DNA of 64,000 nucleotides from Aquarana catesbeiana (GCF_042186555.1 NC_133328.1:332116039-332180038), one strand, 5' to 3'; positions 34,503 to 47,300 are shown, counted from the stretch's first letter. Translations and numbers: made by a program. Notes: generated by a model not told the origin, from the letters alone.

Positions 34503-37500
34503 CTACTCAAAATTTTCTGGGCACCCTCTGCTTAAATATGTTGCCTTATACAACGGTAATACTTTATTCACTATACCTTTCCAGAAAGCTAATGATGGGG
34601 CCTCAGGTTTTTTCCAGTTTAAAAGGATAGCTTTGCGTGCATAAAACAAAGTGAGAGAAAGCATGGTTCCCTGTGCCCTTAGTGGAGCTATTTCCTCCAC
34701 CAGGCCCAACAAACATACTGATATTGTCATGGGGACAGGCAGAGAAATCAGTCCCTGAATGGTTTTGGTAACCCCTGTCCAAAATTCCTGTATCTGCCGA
34801 CACTGCCAATATATATGGTCGAAATCCGCCCCTGCTGCGGTACAACGCCAACAGGTTGCATCATCCAGGCCATAGATGCTGGCAAGTCTGGCTGGGGTAT
34901 AGTGCACCCTGTGAAGTATTTTAAATTGAATATACCTATCACGCGCTGAGACTAGGACCTGAAAAGGGTGATCCCACATATCGTCCCAGTCATCACTTTG
35001 GAAATTGGGTACTAGGGAGCTCCACCTCTCTCTACATTTGTTGAGTGCTAGAGGCCTTTCGGCAAATAACTCTTTATAAGTGGCTGACAGTGTCTTTTGT
35101 ACTGATTCATCATAGAGCAACTGTTCCAGAGGTGAGGACTGAAGCACCATTGCACCCGTGCCAAATTGCGTGACAAAAGCATGCCACAACTGCAAATAGC
35201 GAAAGAAGTACCAGTCTAGGAGGTCGTGCCTCTCCTTTAGTTGGTCAAAGGAGAGTATTTTCCCTTCCCCCACTATGTTTTTTAGTTGTCTTATACCAAC
35301 TCCTGCCCATATGATTGGATCTGGTATTTCGCTAAAATGGGCTAATTTGGGATTAAACCACAACGGTGTATCTGGTGACCACGCCTCTGTGTCAGTACGC
35401 ATGAGCACCCCTGCCCTGTCCCATGCCCGAATAGTAGCACACATGGAGCCGGTCAAGGGCGCCCTCGTCTGTGGTCCTCTATAACAGGAGACCAAGACCC
35501 TCATATGATCCTACCAGGGCAGCCTCCAGCACAGTTGCTGCATCCCCATCATCCCTTACCAACCAACTCCTAGCAAAAACCATCTGCCCTGCAATGAAGT
35601 ATTTGAATAAGTCAGGTAAAGCCAAACCTCCCTGTCCATAGGGTTTTTGCAATGTGCGAAGGCCTATTCTAGGATGTCCAGAACTCCAAAAAAATGAACT
35701 GAACAGGCTGTTTGCGCTCCGAAAGAAAGAGCATGGAATCCAAATAGGAGTGTTGCGCAAGAAGTACAAGAACACTGGTAGAATCTTCATTTTAAGGAGA
35801 TTCACCCTACCAATTAAGGAGAGAGGTAAATGTTTCCATGCCTCAAGTTGTATTTTAACCTTTGAAAGCAGTGGCATTAGATTAAGTGTCAAGTAATCTG
35901 TAACTTTGGGGGATATATGTACACCTAAATATTTAATTTCAGCGACCCAGGCTATTGGAACCGAAGGAGATGCCCGCGCCTGAGCTCCATCATCAATAGC
36001 CATGATATTGGACTTTTCCCAATTTACCCGTAAACCTGAGAATTTTGCAAATGTGCCTAAAATTTCAAATACTGCCTCCAATGAAGGTCAGGGGTCCTCT
36101 AAAAAGAGGAGCATATCATCTGCATATAAGGCCGTGCATTCACGAATGCCGCCTACCTGAAGGGCTTTAACTTCTGTGGACGCCCTTAAAGCAATAGCTA
36201 TGGGCTCAATGGCTAAGGCAAATAATGCCGGGGAAAGCGGGCATCCCTGCCTTGTCCCTCTACCCACCGAAAACTGCGTAGAGACCGATGTTCCTATCTT
36301 GATTGTTGCCTTGGGTGAGCTATATAACAGTGATATCCATGTAAGAAACACTTCTCCAAACCCCATGTGCCGTAACACCGTGAACATGTAATGCCAATCC
36401 ACCGAATCAAAGGCTTTGGCCATGTCCAAAGACACAATCACCCTGGCCCCGGGATTATTATGATCAATCTGTAGGTGCGCAAACAGCCTACGGAGATTTG
36501 TATCAGTGGACTTCTACGGAATAAAACTGGTTTGGTCTATATCTACCAGTGTAGTTATTACCCTGGACAGCCTGGTGGAGAGTATCTTTGTGAGAATCTT
36601 AAGATCCTGATTGAGAAGAGCTATAGGTCTATAGGGAGAGCAGCTCAATGGATCTTTGCCTGGTTTGGGCAATAGGACCACCAGAGCCTCCATAAGAGAA
36701 TCTGGTAAAAGCTAATGTTCCAAGCAGAAGTGAAACAATTTTCTGAGTCTTGGCACAAGAGCTTCCAAATGTGACCTGTACCATTCAATGCAGAAACCCT
36801 CTGGCCCTGGTGATTTATGAGGTGGGAACGACCTTATGGCAGACTCTATTTCTTTTTCTGTTATCTCTACTTCTAGGCTCTTTTGGTCTGACTCTGATAG
36901 CTTAGGTATATCTATGGAGGTAAGCAGGGATTCTAGATCTTGTTTGTTATATGCTGGGATGGGCATGCAGAGTGAGCTGAAGTATTCTACAAAGGTGTCA
37001 AGAATATCACTTGGGTCTGTCAATATAGTTCCTTGAGAATTAGTGATACAGGTTATACTGGTCTGAACCCTCTGCTCTGCCACCAGCATTGCCAGAAGCT
37101 TCCCATTTTTGTCTCCTTGTTCGAAGAGGGACTCAACCCTTCCCATCCAAGAAGTGTGTGTTAATTCAGTATAATGCAACTTCAAAAGACGGCGCGCCTC
37201 TATTAGTTCAATATAGGTAACATTTGATTGGTCAACTGCATGGGCTGCCTCACATCTCCTCTCTTTGTCTGGTAATTCCTGTGATTTAATATTAAATTGT
37301 TTACGTGTTTGCTTAATTGCCGAGATATACTGTCCTCGCATACATGCCTTAAAGGCATCCCAAACTGTTGGAAGGGGGGCTGACTGCAAGTTATCCTCCC
37401 AGTAGCTAGAAAAAGTTGGCGCCACCTGGGTAGATGCTGACTCTACCTCCAACCATCCCGGATTTAATCGCCATGTTCACCAATATGAACCCGTAGGGGA

Positions 37501-38178
37501 GTGATCTGACAGACCTCCCGCCATATAATTGGCTCCCCTCACCAGCTGTAACATAGGAGCATTTGCAAACGCCAGATCAATCCTGGATGAGGATTTATGC
37601 GTTTTGGAGCGTGAGAAACTTTTTGTAGTAGGATTTTTCCACCTCCATAACTCCGTGAGAGCAGCTGTCTCCGCCCACGCAACCAGCTCTACCGACGCCA
37701 CTCTCCTAGAGTTAGAGGAGTCCAATGCAGGATTTAAAATGGCATTAAAATCCCCCGCCACTATGAGAGGTAAGTGTATAAAGGGGACCAACCTACCCAG
37801 TAAGTCATATAGTACTTGAATTTGAAATGGTAGAAGAACATACACATTGACTAGCACCATCTTATGCCCATGGATGTCTGCCACCACAATAAAATAACGG
37901 CCTCCTGGATCTGTGAGGACCTGATGAATACTACAAGGAACCGTTTTACTGATCAAGATGGCCACGCCTCTGGCGTACATAGAATATGTAGTATGTACTG
38001 CCCGTTGGATCCAGGAGCGCCTCATAGTCAGAATCCTATTACCATCTAAATGTGTCTCTTGTAAAAAGACAATATGCGGTTTAAGTGGTTTCAAGTATTG
38101 AAACATCAAGGCACGCCGAAACTTGTCGTTCAAGCCTCTAACGTTCCAAGACAATATAATAAATATATTTGCTGCCAT
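34503..38178 (-). pseudogene. LINE B ORF2: endonuclease and reverse transcriptase, broken
   Basis: The endonuclease (38178-37477) has IILSWNVRGLNDKFRR, FLQETHLDGN, VAGDFNAILNP, SSRIDLAFA and LSDHSPTG. Four in-frame stops (TGA 37477-37479, TAG 36712-36714, TAG near 36510, TGA 36088-36090) interrupt one frame that otherwise runs to 35479. They flank FPPHKSPGPEGFCIEWY, VSLDMAKAFDSVDWHY, GTRQGCPLSPALFALAIEP and YADDMLLFLEDP. One frameshift near 35490 leads to the C-terminus (35504-34503) with CWRCTAAGADFDHIYWQC, a C-x2-C-x8-H-x4-C knuckle. Enzymatic role as in LINE A. Mostly nonsense changes of the CGA/CAG-to-stop type suggest decay by C-to-T mutation rather than indels. Confidence 0.92.
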
Positions 38179-38825
38179 AGAAATACCTTAAATATAAGAC
38201 AAAAAATGGTATATCCTTACAAAATTTGCAAGCAATCACTATGTACTGAGATTCTTGCCCATAAAACAAGTCCCAAGTAGCACCGGGCAGATTCTGAAAC
38301 ATTGCACAAATAGAAAAACCAAACCCCCCCCAAGAACACATAACTCCCCGCTGCAGTGCAAAACATTCACTGATACACGCAGCGTATACCCAAAACTAGT
38401 CCAACTTTAACGTGAAGGTGACCTAAAAAAAAAAGAAAAAATTAGTGTGTCCAGATCATTACAGTCTGTCGAGACAAAAAACAAAATATAAGACAGTGTG
38501 AAAAAGTATCAGTTCCTACTCCACTTTCGATCCGTGTCCTGAAAGGGATAAAAGTCCCATCTGACCCCTACAAGAAAGAAATATATCCAGGGGAGTCAAC
38601 TCAACACCCACCCAAGTGAAAGCACTGAGAGTACGGATATAGTTAAATAGGTGTTGCATAGGAAGTCCCAGTCTCCTCATCCACATGGTGTGAAGGATTC
38701 TGTATAATCAGCATTTCGGATGTGCGGGTGTATACGTAGCTCCCCTAAAGCGGGCCCCCCCCGACAAGCATGAACAACGAGATCCCCAAAACTTAATGAA
38801 GAAATGGAATCTCCGTTACCTTTTT

Positions 38826-39775
38826 TCACAAGTCAATCCAATCATTTGCGCCTTCAGGGGTATCAAAAAAACGGATTGTGTCTTTGTGAGGGATCAGTAG
38901 CCGGCTTGGGTGCAGCATACCATACTTGATATTCTTTTCCTGGAGACAGGGTGCCTCACCTCATTGAAGGATCTGCGACGTTTCTGGACCTTGGCTGAGA
39001 AATCTGGGAACAGAATCAGCTTGGTGTTTTCGTATGGCAATTCCGGATGCTTTCTTGCCTCCGCTAGGATCATATCCCTATCTCGGTAGTTTAGCATCAT
39101 TACCAATAATGGTCTGGGTGGTGCACCTTCTGGACGTTTCCCTGTGGGAACTCTATGCGCCCTCTCTACCACGTATGTGGGTGGCATGTCTGGAAGGTTC
39201 AATATTTGCTTGAACAGCGTTTCGGCAAAGATGGCGGGCCTCTGCCCCTCTGCGCCCTCTGGCAGGCCTACCACGCGGATATTATTTCGCCTCTGTCTAT
39301 TTTCAGCGTCGTCCACTTTATGTGCCAGGGAACCCACCAGTGATTGTAACTCTGCAATTTGTGCCGTGTGTGTGCCCTGCTGATCTTCCACCGTGCCAAT
39401 CCGGTCTTCCGCCTCATTAATTCTCCCTCTCATCTTGTCTAAATCATGGCGAATCAAGGTACACTCTGATGCCAGGTGGTCTATGCGGACCATCATCATG
39501 GATTTAAACCCCTTTATAGCAGCTAGAATGGGTTTTGTTATTGCCTCTGGTGCTGTCTCCAGGGCAGCAGATGGGGGATCTACGTCCTGTGTAGCTGATG
39601 GGGCCGACATACCTGCAGAGGATGCAGCAGTTTCCGGGCTATGCACTGCTCCCAGCCCGCTCCGTATACCAGAACTGGAAGCCGTCATGGCGCTTGGTGA
39701 GTTTGCGCCCCGCCCCTTCACAAAACGCAGCGGCTTCGGGTCCTTGTTAAGCTTTCCCCGGCTTTTGGCTGACAT
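38826..39775 (-). pseudogene. LINE B ORF1 with C-terminal frameshift
   Basis: The frame is open from 39973, but the ATG at 39775 (MSAKSRGKLNKDPKP) is the likelier start because the upstream codons lie in the 5' UTR and its inverted duplication. A long coiled coil (about 39520-39320: IDHLASECTLIRHDLDKM, INEAEDRIGTVEDQ, IAELQSLVGSLAHKV) precedes the RRM start RRNNIRVVGLPEGAEG. ERAHRVPTGKRPEGA and PRPLLVMMLNYRDRDMIL follow. After RRRSFNEVR a frameshift occurs near 38960; the correct frame continues as GMLHPSRLL, RFFDTPEGANDWIDL and a stop at 38826-38828. The unit is the RNA-binding partner of ORF2. Confidence 0.88.
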
Positions 39776-39902
39776 AATTGCTGTCGCAGGGGGGTCCTGG
39801 GTGCCCGCTGGAGCCACCGTGTTAGTCTGTGGGTCAGATGTGCCTGTGTACAGGGTGAATTTGTCGGATCCACACGGAGCTCCAGAGACCAGCGTCCGAC
39901 CT

Positions 39903-40087
39903 TTTAAAAGCAGTAATAAGTTGCAGCTGTCAGCCTGTGGGGGCCCCCGGCCCGACGGGGTAGATTGATGCACCAGCGCAACACCCTACTGCCGTTGGAC
40001 TCATCCATCTGCGCTGGTGCATCAATCTACCCCGTCAGGCTGGGGGCCCCCACAGGCTGACAGCTGCAACTTATTACTGCTTTTAAA
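39903..40087. repeat. 78-bp inverted repeat at the 5' end of LINE B
   Basis: 39903-39980 and 40010-40087 are inverted copies, identical at 76 of 78 positions (differences near 39950 and 39954), separated by a 29-base loop. The left arm is the LINE B 5' UTR, so the right arm is an inverted duplicate of the LINE start lying outside it. Confidence 0.97.
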
Positions 40088-40560
40088 TGTTAAATCCTGG
40101 ATAAGAAATCTATTCTAGAACTACACAACTCATACGGTCAGTGCTTAAACACACTAAAACGCAAAGTACGATGTGACCACATACGTACCTATTAGTTTGT
40201 GTATAATCAACATTATGCATTGAATTTGTGTTTATTTTGTTTTAATTGCAGACATTTATAGCTTCTGCGACAAAATCGCATACACCCCTGATGAAGAAAT
40301 AGTATTTTTGAAACGCGTTGGGTCTTGTCTGTTATGTTCATCCTCATACGTACCAGATCCTTGCGATTATCAGCTGTCCTTTTTGAACTGCTGTTGTCTG
40401 ATTAGTCTTGTCCAATACCCAATTATGATTTTCCTATATGTGTAGTGTGTATATGTGCTTACTATTTTAACTCATGTTGTCTAATAAAATCTTATATACT
40501 TTTTATACTATTCTCACACTTCATTGCGTTATCTATCCCTTTCCAAAAGTCCCACCTAGA
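40088..40560 (+). repeat. Probable Penelope-like terminal repeat with hammerhead
   Basis: Non-coding sequence containing hammerhead motif 6 and, about 170 bases later, a CTAATAAAATCTTATATAC polyadenylation-like site (40478-40496). The hammerhead-then-AATAAA order matches 33418-33660. Confidence 0.45.
40282..40325 (+). ncRNA. Hammerhead-ribozyme-like motif 6, compact and best paired
   Basis: Stem I ACCC (40284-40287) pairs with GGGT (40320-40323). Core CTGATGA (40288-40294). Stem II AGAAAT (40295-40300), loop AGT, ATTTTT (40304-40309) gives six pairs including one G-U. GAA (40310-40312), then palindromic ACGCGT (40313-40318), then T40319 at the cleavage position. Every core base is conserved. 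The zero-loop palindrome means stem III would form best between two RNAs. Confidence 0.72.
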
Positions 40561-42080
40561 GGAAACTCAATTCTTTCAATGTTTTGATATGCTCCCAGGG
40601 GGTTTATATATGATTGCCATGGCTCACAGGAAGTAAGCTGAAAGATACTGGACATCATTATAATGGGGGCTATTTTTATTTATTTTTATAAATGTTGGAG
40701 TTATATTTGAACAATATTGATGACAACAATCTAAAAACAGGACACATACAAACAAGTTTGATAAAACAGTGCAAAGAGCAAAGTACAATGCTTGTACCAA
40801 CCAATTGGGTACAATGATGTACTAATCTGAGTTCATCAAATTAAATTCTACCACGGGTGTCATGGGCTACCATGGGCTAATATTATTTTCACTTAGCACT
40901 TTGCTGCTTGCACTGTTTGTTGAGTAAGTCGTTCATAGAGATTCTCACACAGTTTTGCTTGAACAGGAGTTTAAGCTGTTCTGACAAACTCAATATGGTT
41001 GCTCTGACAAAGCATACTAAGTTATGAAATATTTATAACTCAGGCCCTCTTACATTTACAGGTGAAGTATACATACTCTGTCTCTAATTCCAAGCTGGTC
41101 TATTTATCTCTGTTTGGCAATGCTGATATTCTGCTCTACATTTGGGAGCAAGCAAATATTGAGCCATATGCTAGGTTGCTAGTTGTTCACAAAATCATGG
41201 GTTTTTCATACTGTATAAAACTGTCCTTAATGTCTATTACTTCTATAGCAGTTTTGTAGAAAAAAAAATCTTTCCTTCTGTGCTAGGCATATTCAAGCAA
41301 AAAGCATATGAGCACTTAACAATATTGGGCTCACTGTAACAGAAAGGCTAAATAAAAATAAGTGCATTTTAGTCTATGACGGCCTGCAGTTGACATTTCC
41401 CTTCTAATGGAGGACCTTTAATAAAACAAACACAACCTTACTTGAACACATTTCTTGCTTCTGTCAGAATTTAAACTGTCTGCACATTTTCATGTAACTT
41501 AATGCTGAACACCAAGCAAATATAAACAGAATATAATCCAATTATATATTCATTAAAAAATACACAAATGTGTTTAGACTCATTTAGAATAAATACCTAA
41601 ATCTATCAGTAGTCTAGCTTCTTGTAATCCTCTTTATCAGCCAATGAAGGTTCCACTGCTTTGCACAGTGCTGAAAGCCCAAAGCTGTGGACATGTTTAC
41701 AGGAGGAGAGAACACAAAATAACATTTTTAGCGTGTTGCTTCTCTTTCATTTTCCATTCAACAGCTTGAAAACAGGTTCTTAACCAAGCCATACCTCTGC
41801 CCATGTAGGGCAAAAGTGACAGTGTCAGTGCAAAGGGCACCTCCCAACCCCTTTAAATCTTTATAACTGAATTTTTTTTTCATGAGGTCCTCCTTAAAAA
41901 CCCCACCTGACAAGAGAGAAAAGAATAAAGAAAAGAGGAATAATTCTTTACCCCCCCTTTTTTAATTTTTTTATTATTATTTAAAAATAGTCGTACAATG
42001 ACATTTAATAAAATCATACTACGAATGTCAAAACAATACAACTTTCTCATCTATAAGTTACAGTAAAAAACAATTTTTGT
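40561..42080. other. Unassigned interval before LINE C
   Basis: AT-rich, no gene. A T-rich low-complexity patch (41950-41985) precedes the LINE C target site. Confidence 0.45.
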
Positions 42081-42235
42081 TTAAAAACATAGATTAATGG
42101 GAGCGTGGCTGGCTGCAGAGAGAGATGGAAGTGTGAGAGCTGAGCTCCTCTTCCCACAGACAGACAGCAGCACACAGCAACTTTCCAGAGGGGTTTTCAC
42201 CCCAAAAATGGAGCGATCTGAACACCATAGCATCG

Positions 42236-43414
42236 GTGACCATGGCCAGGAAAAGAAAAGACCTCAGGAAGCCTCAGAAACTGACGGATTTTGTTAAATG
42301 GCAGACACATGGAGGTAGGCAAGATGGCGCCGGCCGTACATCCACCTCGGCCTATAACACACACTCCACTCCAGCTAACTCTGCATCTATCAGCAAAAAT
42401 AGTGGGTCCCCAGGCAGCCAGAAATCCTACCCTAATACCCCTCAGTCTGCAAGCCCAGCTAAAGCCAAATTCCGGATGGATGGCTCTGAATGCAGCCCCA
42501 CAGCTAGTCCCTGCACTGATTCTGGAGAGGACACTAGAGAGCTGCCTGACAGCATGAAGGTGTTCCCAATGAATAATCAGCCAGTTATGGACACAGTACT
42601 AAAGGACATGTTACTGTCCCTAAGGAGCTCAATCCAAACTGACATGATGTCATGCATGCAAAAGTTCAATAAGGAGATACAGGCTGTAGAATCCAGAGTG
42701 GGCCACATTGAAAACAAGATGGGGGAGTTTGCAGCCACTGTAAACGATTTAGTAGATGCCCATGATGAAAAAGAGGAGGTAATAGAAGGGCTCAAATCTA
42801 AAATGACTGACATGGAGGACAGAAATAGAAGGAATAACTTAAAAATCAGAGGGATCCCAGAGTCTATACAGCAAGGAGAACTGCATGAGTACACCACTAC
42901 TCTGTTTAAAGAAATCCTTCCTGAACTCACGGATCTAGATGTGATCATAGACAGGATCCATCACCTGCCTAAACCTTCATAACTCCCCGACCAGATCCCT
43001 AGGGATGTAATACTACGGTTACATTTTTACCACGCAGAAGAAAAATTAATGTCTGTAATGCGCACCAAGGAGCATATTCCCCCACAGTATCAAAATCTGC
43101 AATTTTTTGCAGATTTATCGCAATACACCCTCCAGAAAAGAAGGAGCCTCACCACAATCACCAAAGCTATCAGGAATCATAAGATCAACTATAGATGGGG
43201 CTTTCCCACAAAAATCATGATTACCAAAGAGGGCCATACCTTCACCATAGACTCACTGGAAAAAGGTCTATCCCTGCTCAAAGAATGGCAGATATTTCCA
43301 GAGCCTGTCAGCAGGCCTGACTCCCCTAGGAGTATTCCTCATGCGGATCCTGAATGGCAAAAGGTCACAGCTAAGAATGCTAAAAAAGACACTGACCACC
43401 TGGAAAGCAAATAA
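42236..43414 (+). pseudogene. LINE C ORF1 with one in-frame stop
   Basis: One frame of about 392 codons interrupted by a TAA at 42980-42982. Residues 1-120 are basic and Ser/Pro-rich (MARKRKDLRKPQKLTDFVKW). A coiled coil spans about 125-195 (LLSLRSSIQTDMMSCMQKF, VESRVGHIENKMGEFAATV, EEVIEGLKSKMTDMEDR). The RRM starts at RRNNLKIRGIPES (198-210). Beyond the stop the C-terminal domain continues (ILRLHFYHAEEKLMS, YQNLQFFADLSQYTLQKR, TFTIDSLEKGLSLLKEW). It fits the RNA-binding ORF1 protein of L1/Tx1 elements. Apart from the stop it has kept its frame, so the copy is moderately old. Confidence 0.88.
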
Positions 43415-43796
43415 GTATTCTGTTCAGTTCTATGGGAAGAGTAGCCTCTCTCGGCTCACAAACTCACCCCCTTGAAACCACTTGAGCAGCAAAATGCTGC
43501 ATTCGGGTATGAAATACCCAACTTGGATCACAATGTTCACTTGAAAAGCTTTAAAATGTTATTCAAAGTTCAAGTTTATGTTCCTAGTCAGTTTTGTTTT
43601 TCTTCTTACTATATTTTTCCAACACAGTCAGAACTTACAGATTGTTTACAGCTCTCAGACAGAGCCACTACTGTTTCTCCCAGATCAACACCTCCAAAGA
43701 GAGCTTGCCAGCATAGCCAGGCTGATAATAGAAATGGAAACATGCCAGCACTTCAAAATGTGAGTACAACACTTGTCTGGTCTGCACTAACACTTA

Positions 43797-44216
43797 GGGT
43801 CCTTTCACACTGGGGTGGTTTGCAGGCGCTATTGCGCTAATAATAGCGCCTGCAAACCGACCCGAAACAGCCGCTGCTTTAATTCCAGTGTGAAAGCCCC
43901 GAGGGCTTTCACACTGGAGCGATGCGCTGGCAGGACAGTAAAAAAAGTCCTGCCAGCAGCATCTTCGGAGCGGTGAAGGAGCGGAGTGTATACCGCTCCT
44001 TTACCGCTTCTGCCCATTGAAATCAATGGGACGGCGCGGCTATACCGCCGGCAAAGCGCCTCTGCAGAGGCGCTTTGCGGTGGTTTTAACCCTTTCTGGG
44101 CCGCTAGCAGGGGGGTAAAACCACCCCACTAGCGGCCGCATACCGACGGTAAAGCGCCGCTTACAATAGCGGCGCTTTGCCGCCGACAACGCCCCCGCCC
44201 CAGTGTGAAAGGGCCC
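43797..44216. mobile_element. Harbinger-like MITE made of seven hairpins
   Basis: Flanked by TTA on both sides (43794-43796, 44217-44219), the TWA duplication of PIF/Harbinger elements. The terminal inverted repeats are GGGTCCTTTCACACTGGGG and the inverse CCCCAGTGTGAAAGGGCCC. The 420-bp interior is a series of palindromes: 43817-43858, 43885-43917, 43926-43957, 43969-44008, 44045-44083, 44101-44135 and 44147-44182. It is GC-rich, non-coding, and sits between ORF1 and ORF2 of LINE C. Confidence 0.85.
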
Positions 44217-44322
44217 TTAGCAAAACAACCTATACCGGTTTTGACCACTTGAGGGAGCTCTCCACTAACAAAAGAACTTATATGTACACAGAATGTCAAA
44301 CAACTAAACCTTCTTTGTCCAC

Positions 44323-47300
44323 ATGGGGGTGACATTTCTTTCTATAAATACCAAAGGACTTAATCACCCTGTCAAACGTAAGTCATTATGGAAGGAAGCC
44401 CAACAATTCAAAAGTGATGTCCTATGTGCACAGGAAACGCACTTCAATAGTTCATCCCCCCCAAAATGCACAAATCAGCAGTTCCCCCATATTTTTACTG
44501 CAAACTCAAAAAAAAAGAGGAGTTCTTATTGCAATAAGGGACACTGTTTCATTCCATCAACATGAAGTGATTGCAGACCCACAAGGACGATTCATAATAC
44601 TAATTTGCGATATTAACACCTCAGCGTACACTATTGTGAATCTTTAAACCCCGAACTCTAACCAAATACGCTTTATTAACAAAACCTTTCGAAAGATACG
44701 AAAGATACCACCAAAAAGGAGCTCTGGTGATATTAGGAGACTTCAACCTTATCCCAGACTCACACCTAGATTCCACCTCCACCCCCACCAGAACAACCCA
44801 AACACTTCAAAATACTATACATCAGCAAAACTTATTTGACGCCCGGAGATGCCTTCATGCAGGGGAAAAAGACTTCACCTTTTTTTTCTTCACCACACAG
44901 GTCATACTCAGGAATTAATCTCTTCCTAGTAGATCAATGGACCTTGACCAGAACTGTAGCAGCATCCATAAATGTTATTACGTGGTCAGACCACGCATCT
45001 GTAGTGCTGACAATAAGTGACTCATTCTCCTAGAACCCTGTTCCAATCTGGAGAGCTAACCCGCTTCTTTTACAGGAAAAGCCTACCAAAACTATATTGG
45101 AACAACATTTATTGCAATATTTTAGCGAAAACATAGATTCTGTGGATGATAAGTTTACACTGTGGACAGCCCATAAGGCATTCATGAGGGGTATTTTTAT
45201 TAAACTGGGGGCAAGGAGGAAGAGGCAGCACCAACAGCAATTACAGGATCTGACAAACAAAATTCACAACTTAGAAATCAGTAATAAACAAAAACCCACA
45301 CCCGCAATCTCTAAACAATTATCCCAACTTCGATATGATCTTCGAATACTATTATTAGAAAATATTGAAAAGTCTACTAGGCGTCTAAACATGAATTATT
45401 ATTTAAATGGTAACAGGGCGGGGAAACTCCTAGCACAACACTTACGGGGCTGCAGGTACAAAACCAAGATACCGTACATCTTACACCCGCTCACTAAAGA
45501 TAAATATCATCACCCACAAAACATAGCTGACACATTTACATACCTCCCAACTCTTTGAGATGGGAATGAGGGACACCTATCAGCAAAAGTATTTAGGCAA
45601 AGGACACGCCCCTTGCCATGCCCCCTTAAAGGAGAATTGCACAAAAATACAAGATTGGTTAAACCCACAAGTGCTTTTTTACCACTACTTTTCCTTTATA
45701 TTGGCTTTTGGAATTTACAAATGCAGCAATTTAGAAATCAGATGAAAGGTTTAGCACTGGAAAACACTTTTTGATAGATAAAAAGTGCATTTTATATACA
45801 ACTATATAGATCAGACCAAAATGAGGGACAAATGAGGAGGAATGAGGGACAGAGGAACATTGTTCCAAATCAGGGACAGTCCCTCAAAATCAGAGACAGT
45901 TGGGAGCTATGTATTTAGCCATTATTATGGATTTCTGTACAACTTGGCAGATGATCCACATACCATTCAACCAACCCCCAAAGCAATAAATGGCTTTCTG
46001 AAGAAAGTGTCTCTTCCCCAACTAACCCCAACACAACTAATGCACTTTAACGCTCCCTTCACAATCCAGGAAGTATCTCAAGCTATTGATATGCTACCAC
46101 TAAACAAGTCCCCAGGTCCTGATGGATATATAGGAGAATGCTATAAAACGTTCAAGTACATCCTCTCACTCCACCTAACCACTATTTTCAACGCTGTAGC
46201 TGCCTCTTCCTCCTTCCCATCAGAAATGTTGAAAGCACTCGTAATCACCCTGCCCAAGTCAGGGAAAGAACCATCACAGAATTTCAGGCCAATATCATTA
46301 CTTAATAACGACCTGAAACTATATGCCAAACTGATTGCACTAAGGCTAATAGACATACTTCCACAGCTTATACATATGGACCAATCCAGATTTACAAAAG
46401 GATGTCAAACTATTGATGCCACTAGGCACCTAATTAATATAATCCACCAAGCAAATGTGAAGGGAACGCCTTCTCTGCTCCTAGCTTTGGATGCAGAGAA
46501 GGCGTTCGATTGGATACATTGGGGATATCTTGCTAAGGTATTGGAGAAGTTTGGATTCAGTGGCACTATATTTTTCTGCAATTATGACATTATACTCCAA
46601 GCCCTCTGACCAGGTTTACACATCGGGGGTACTTACCACTCCATTTAATATCACACATGGAACTCACCAGGGGTGCCCACTTTCACCATTAATATTCAAC
46701 CTTCTCATGGAACCTCTGGCAAGTTACATATGCAACCACCCTCAAATTACAGGACATAGGTTTAGCAACTCAACACACACCATTAGTCTATTCACTGACG
46801 ATGTTATACTCATGATCACAGACGTGGAGACCTCATTAGCCTCGATACATCAAACACTCAAAATGTTCAATGGTATATCCTATTACAAAGTAAATGACAG
46901 TCATACATCCTTGGCATCAATATACCTTCTAAAACCAGGCGCAAAATGGAACAGTTATAGCCATACACATGGAACACCACTGGTATAAATTACTTAGGTA
47001 TGACCTTAACACCCAAGACGATGGAATTGTTCAAAGCAGATTACTCCACATTCATAGACAAACTACACTCCAGACTTCAAGATCTAGCAAAAACTGAACT
47101 ATCCTAGTCCGGGAGACCAGCAGCCTTTAAATGGTACTGCTACCACAATTTCTATATTTATTTAGGACCATCCCTATTCCAGCACCTAATACCTTCTTTA
47201 TTAAAGCCCAATCCATGATCAACCGATACCTTTGGCAAGGGAGGAGGGTGAGATGTTCATTCTCCAAACTAATCAACACTAGGAAGGCGGGAGGAGAGGG

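Larger units (their letters stand above)
34157..39980 (-). mobile_element. LINE B, near full-length L1-superfamily retrotransposon
   Basis: Same layout as LINE A but a different family: ORF1 39775-38826, spacer of about 650 bp, ORF2 38178-34503, 3' UTR with a T-rich (poly-A on the minus strand) end at about 34157-34175. The 5' end lies in a 78-bp inverted duplication (see 39903-40087). I found no convincing target duplication, perhaps because the 5' end was rearranged. Protein similarity to A is clear only at conserved motifs. Confidence 0.88.

Noticed and set aside
26990..40000. Many plus-strand ORFs of 60-190 codons across the LINEs
   Set aside because: They are antisense shadows of LINE A and B ORF1/ORF2; the minus-strand products carry the recognisable domains.
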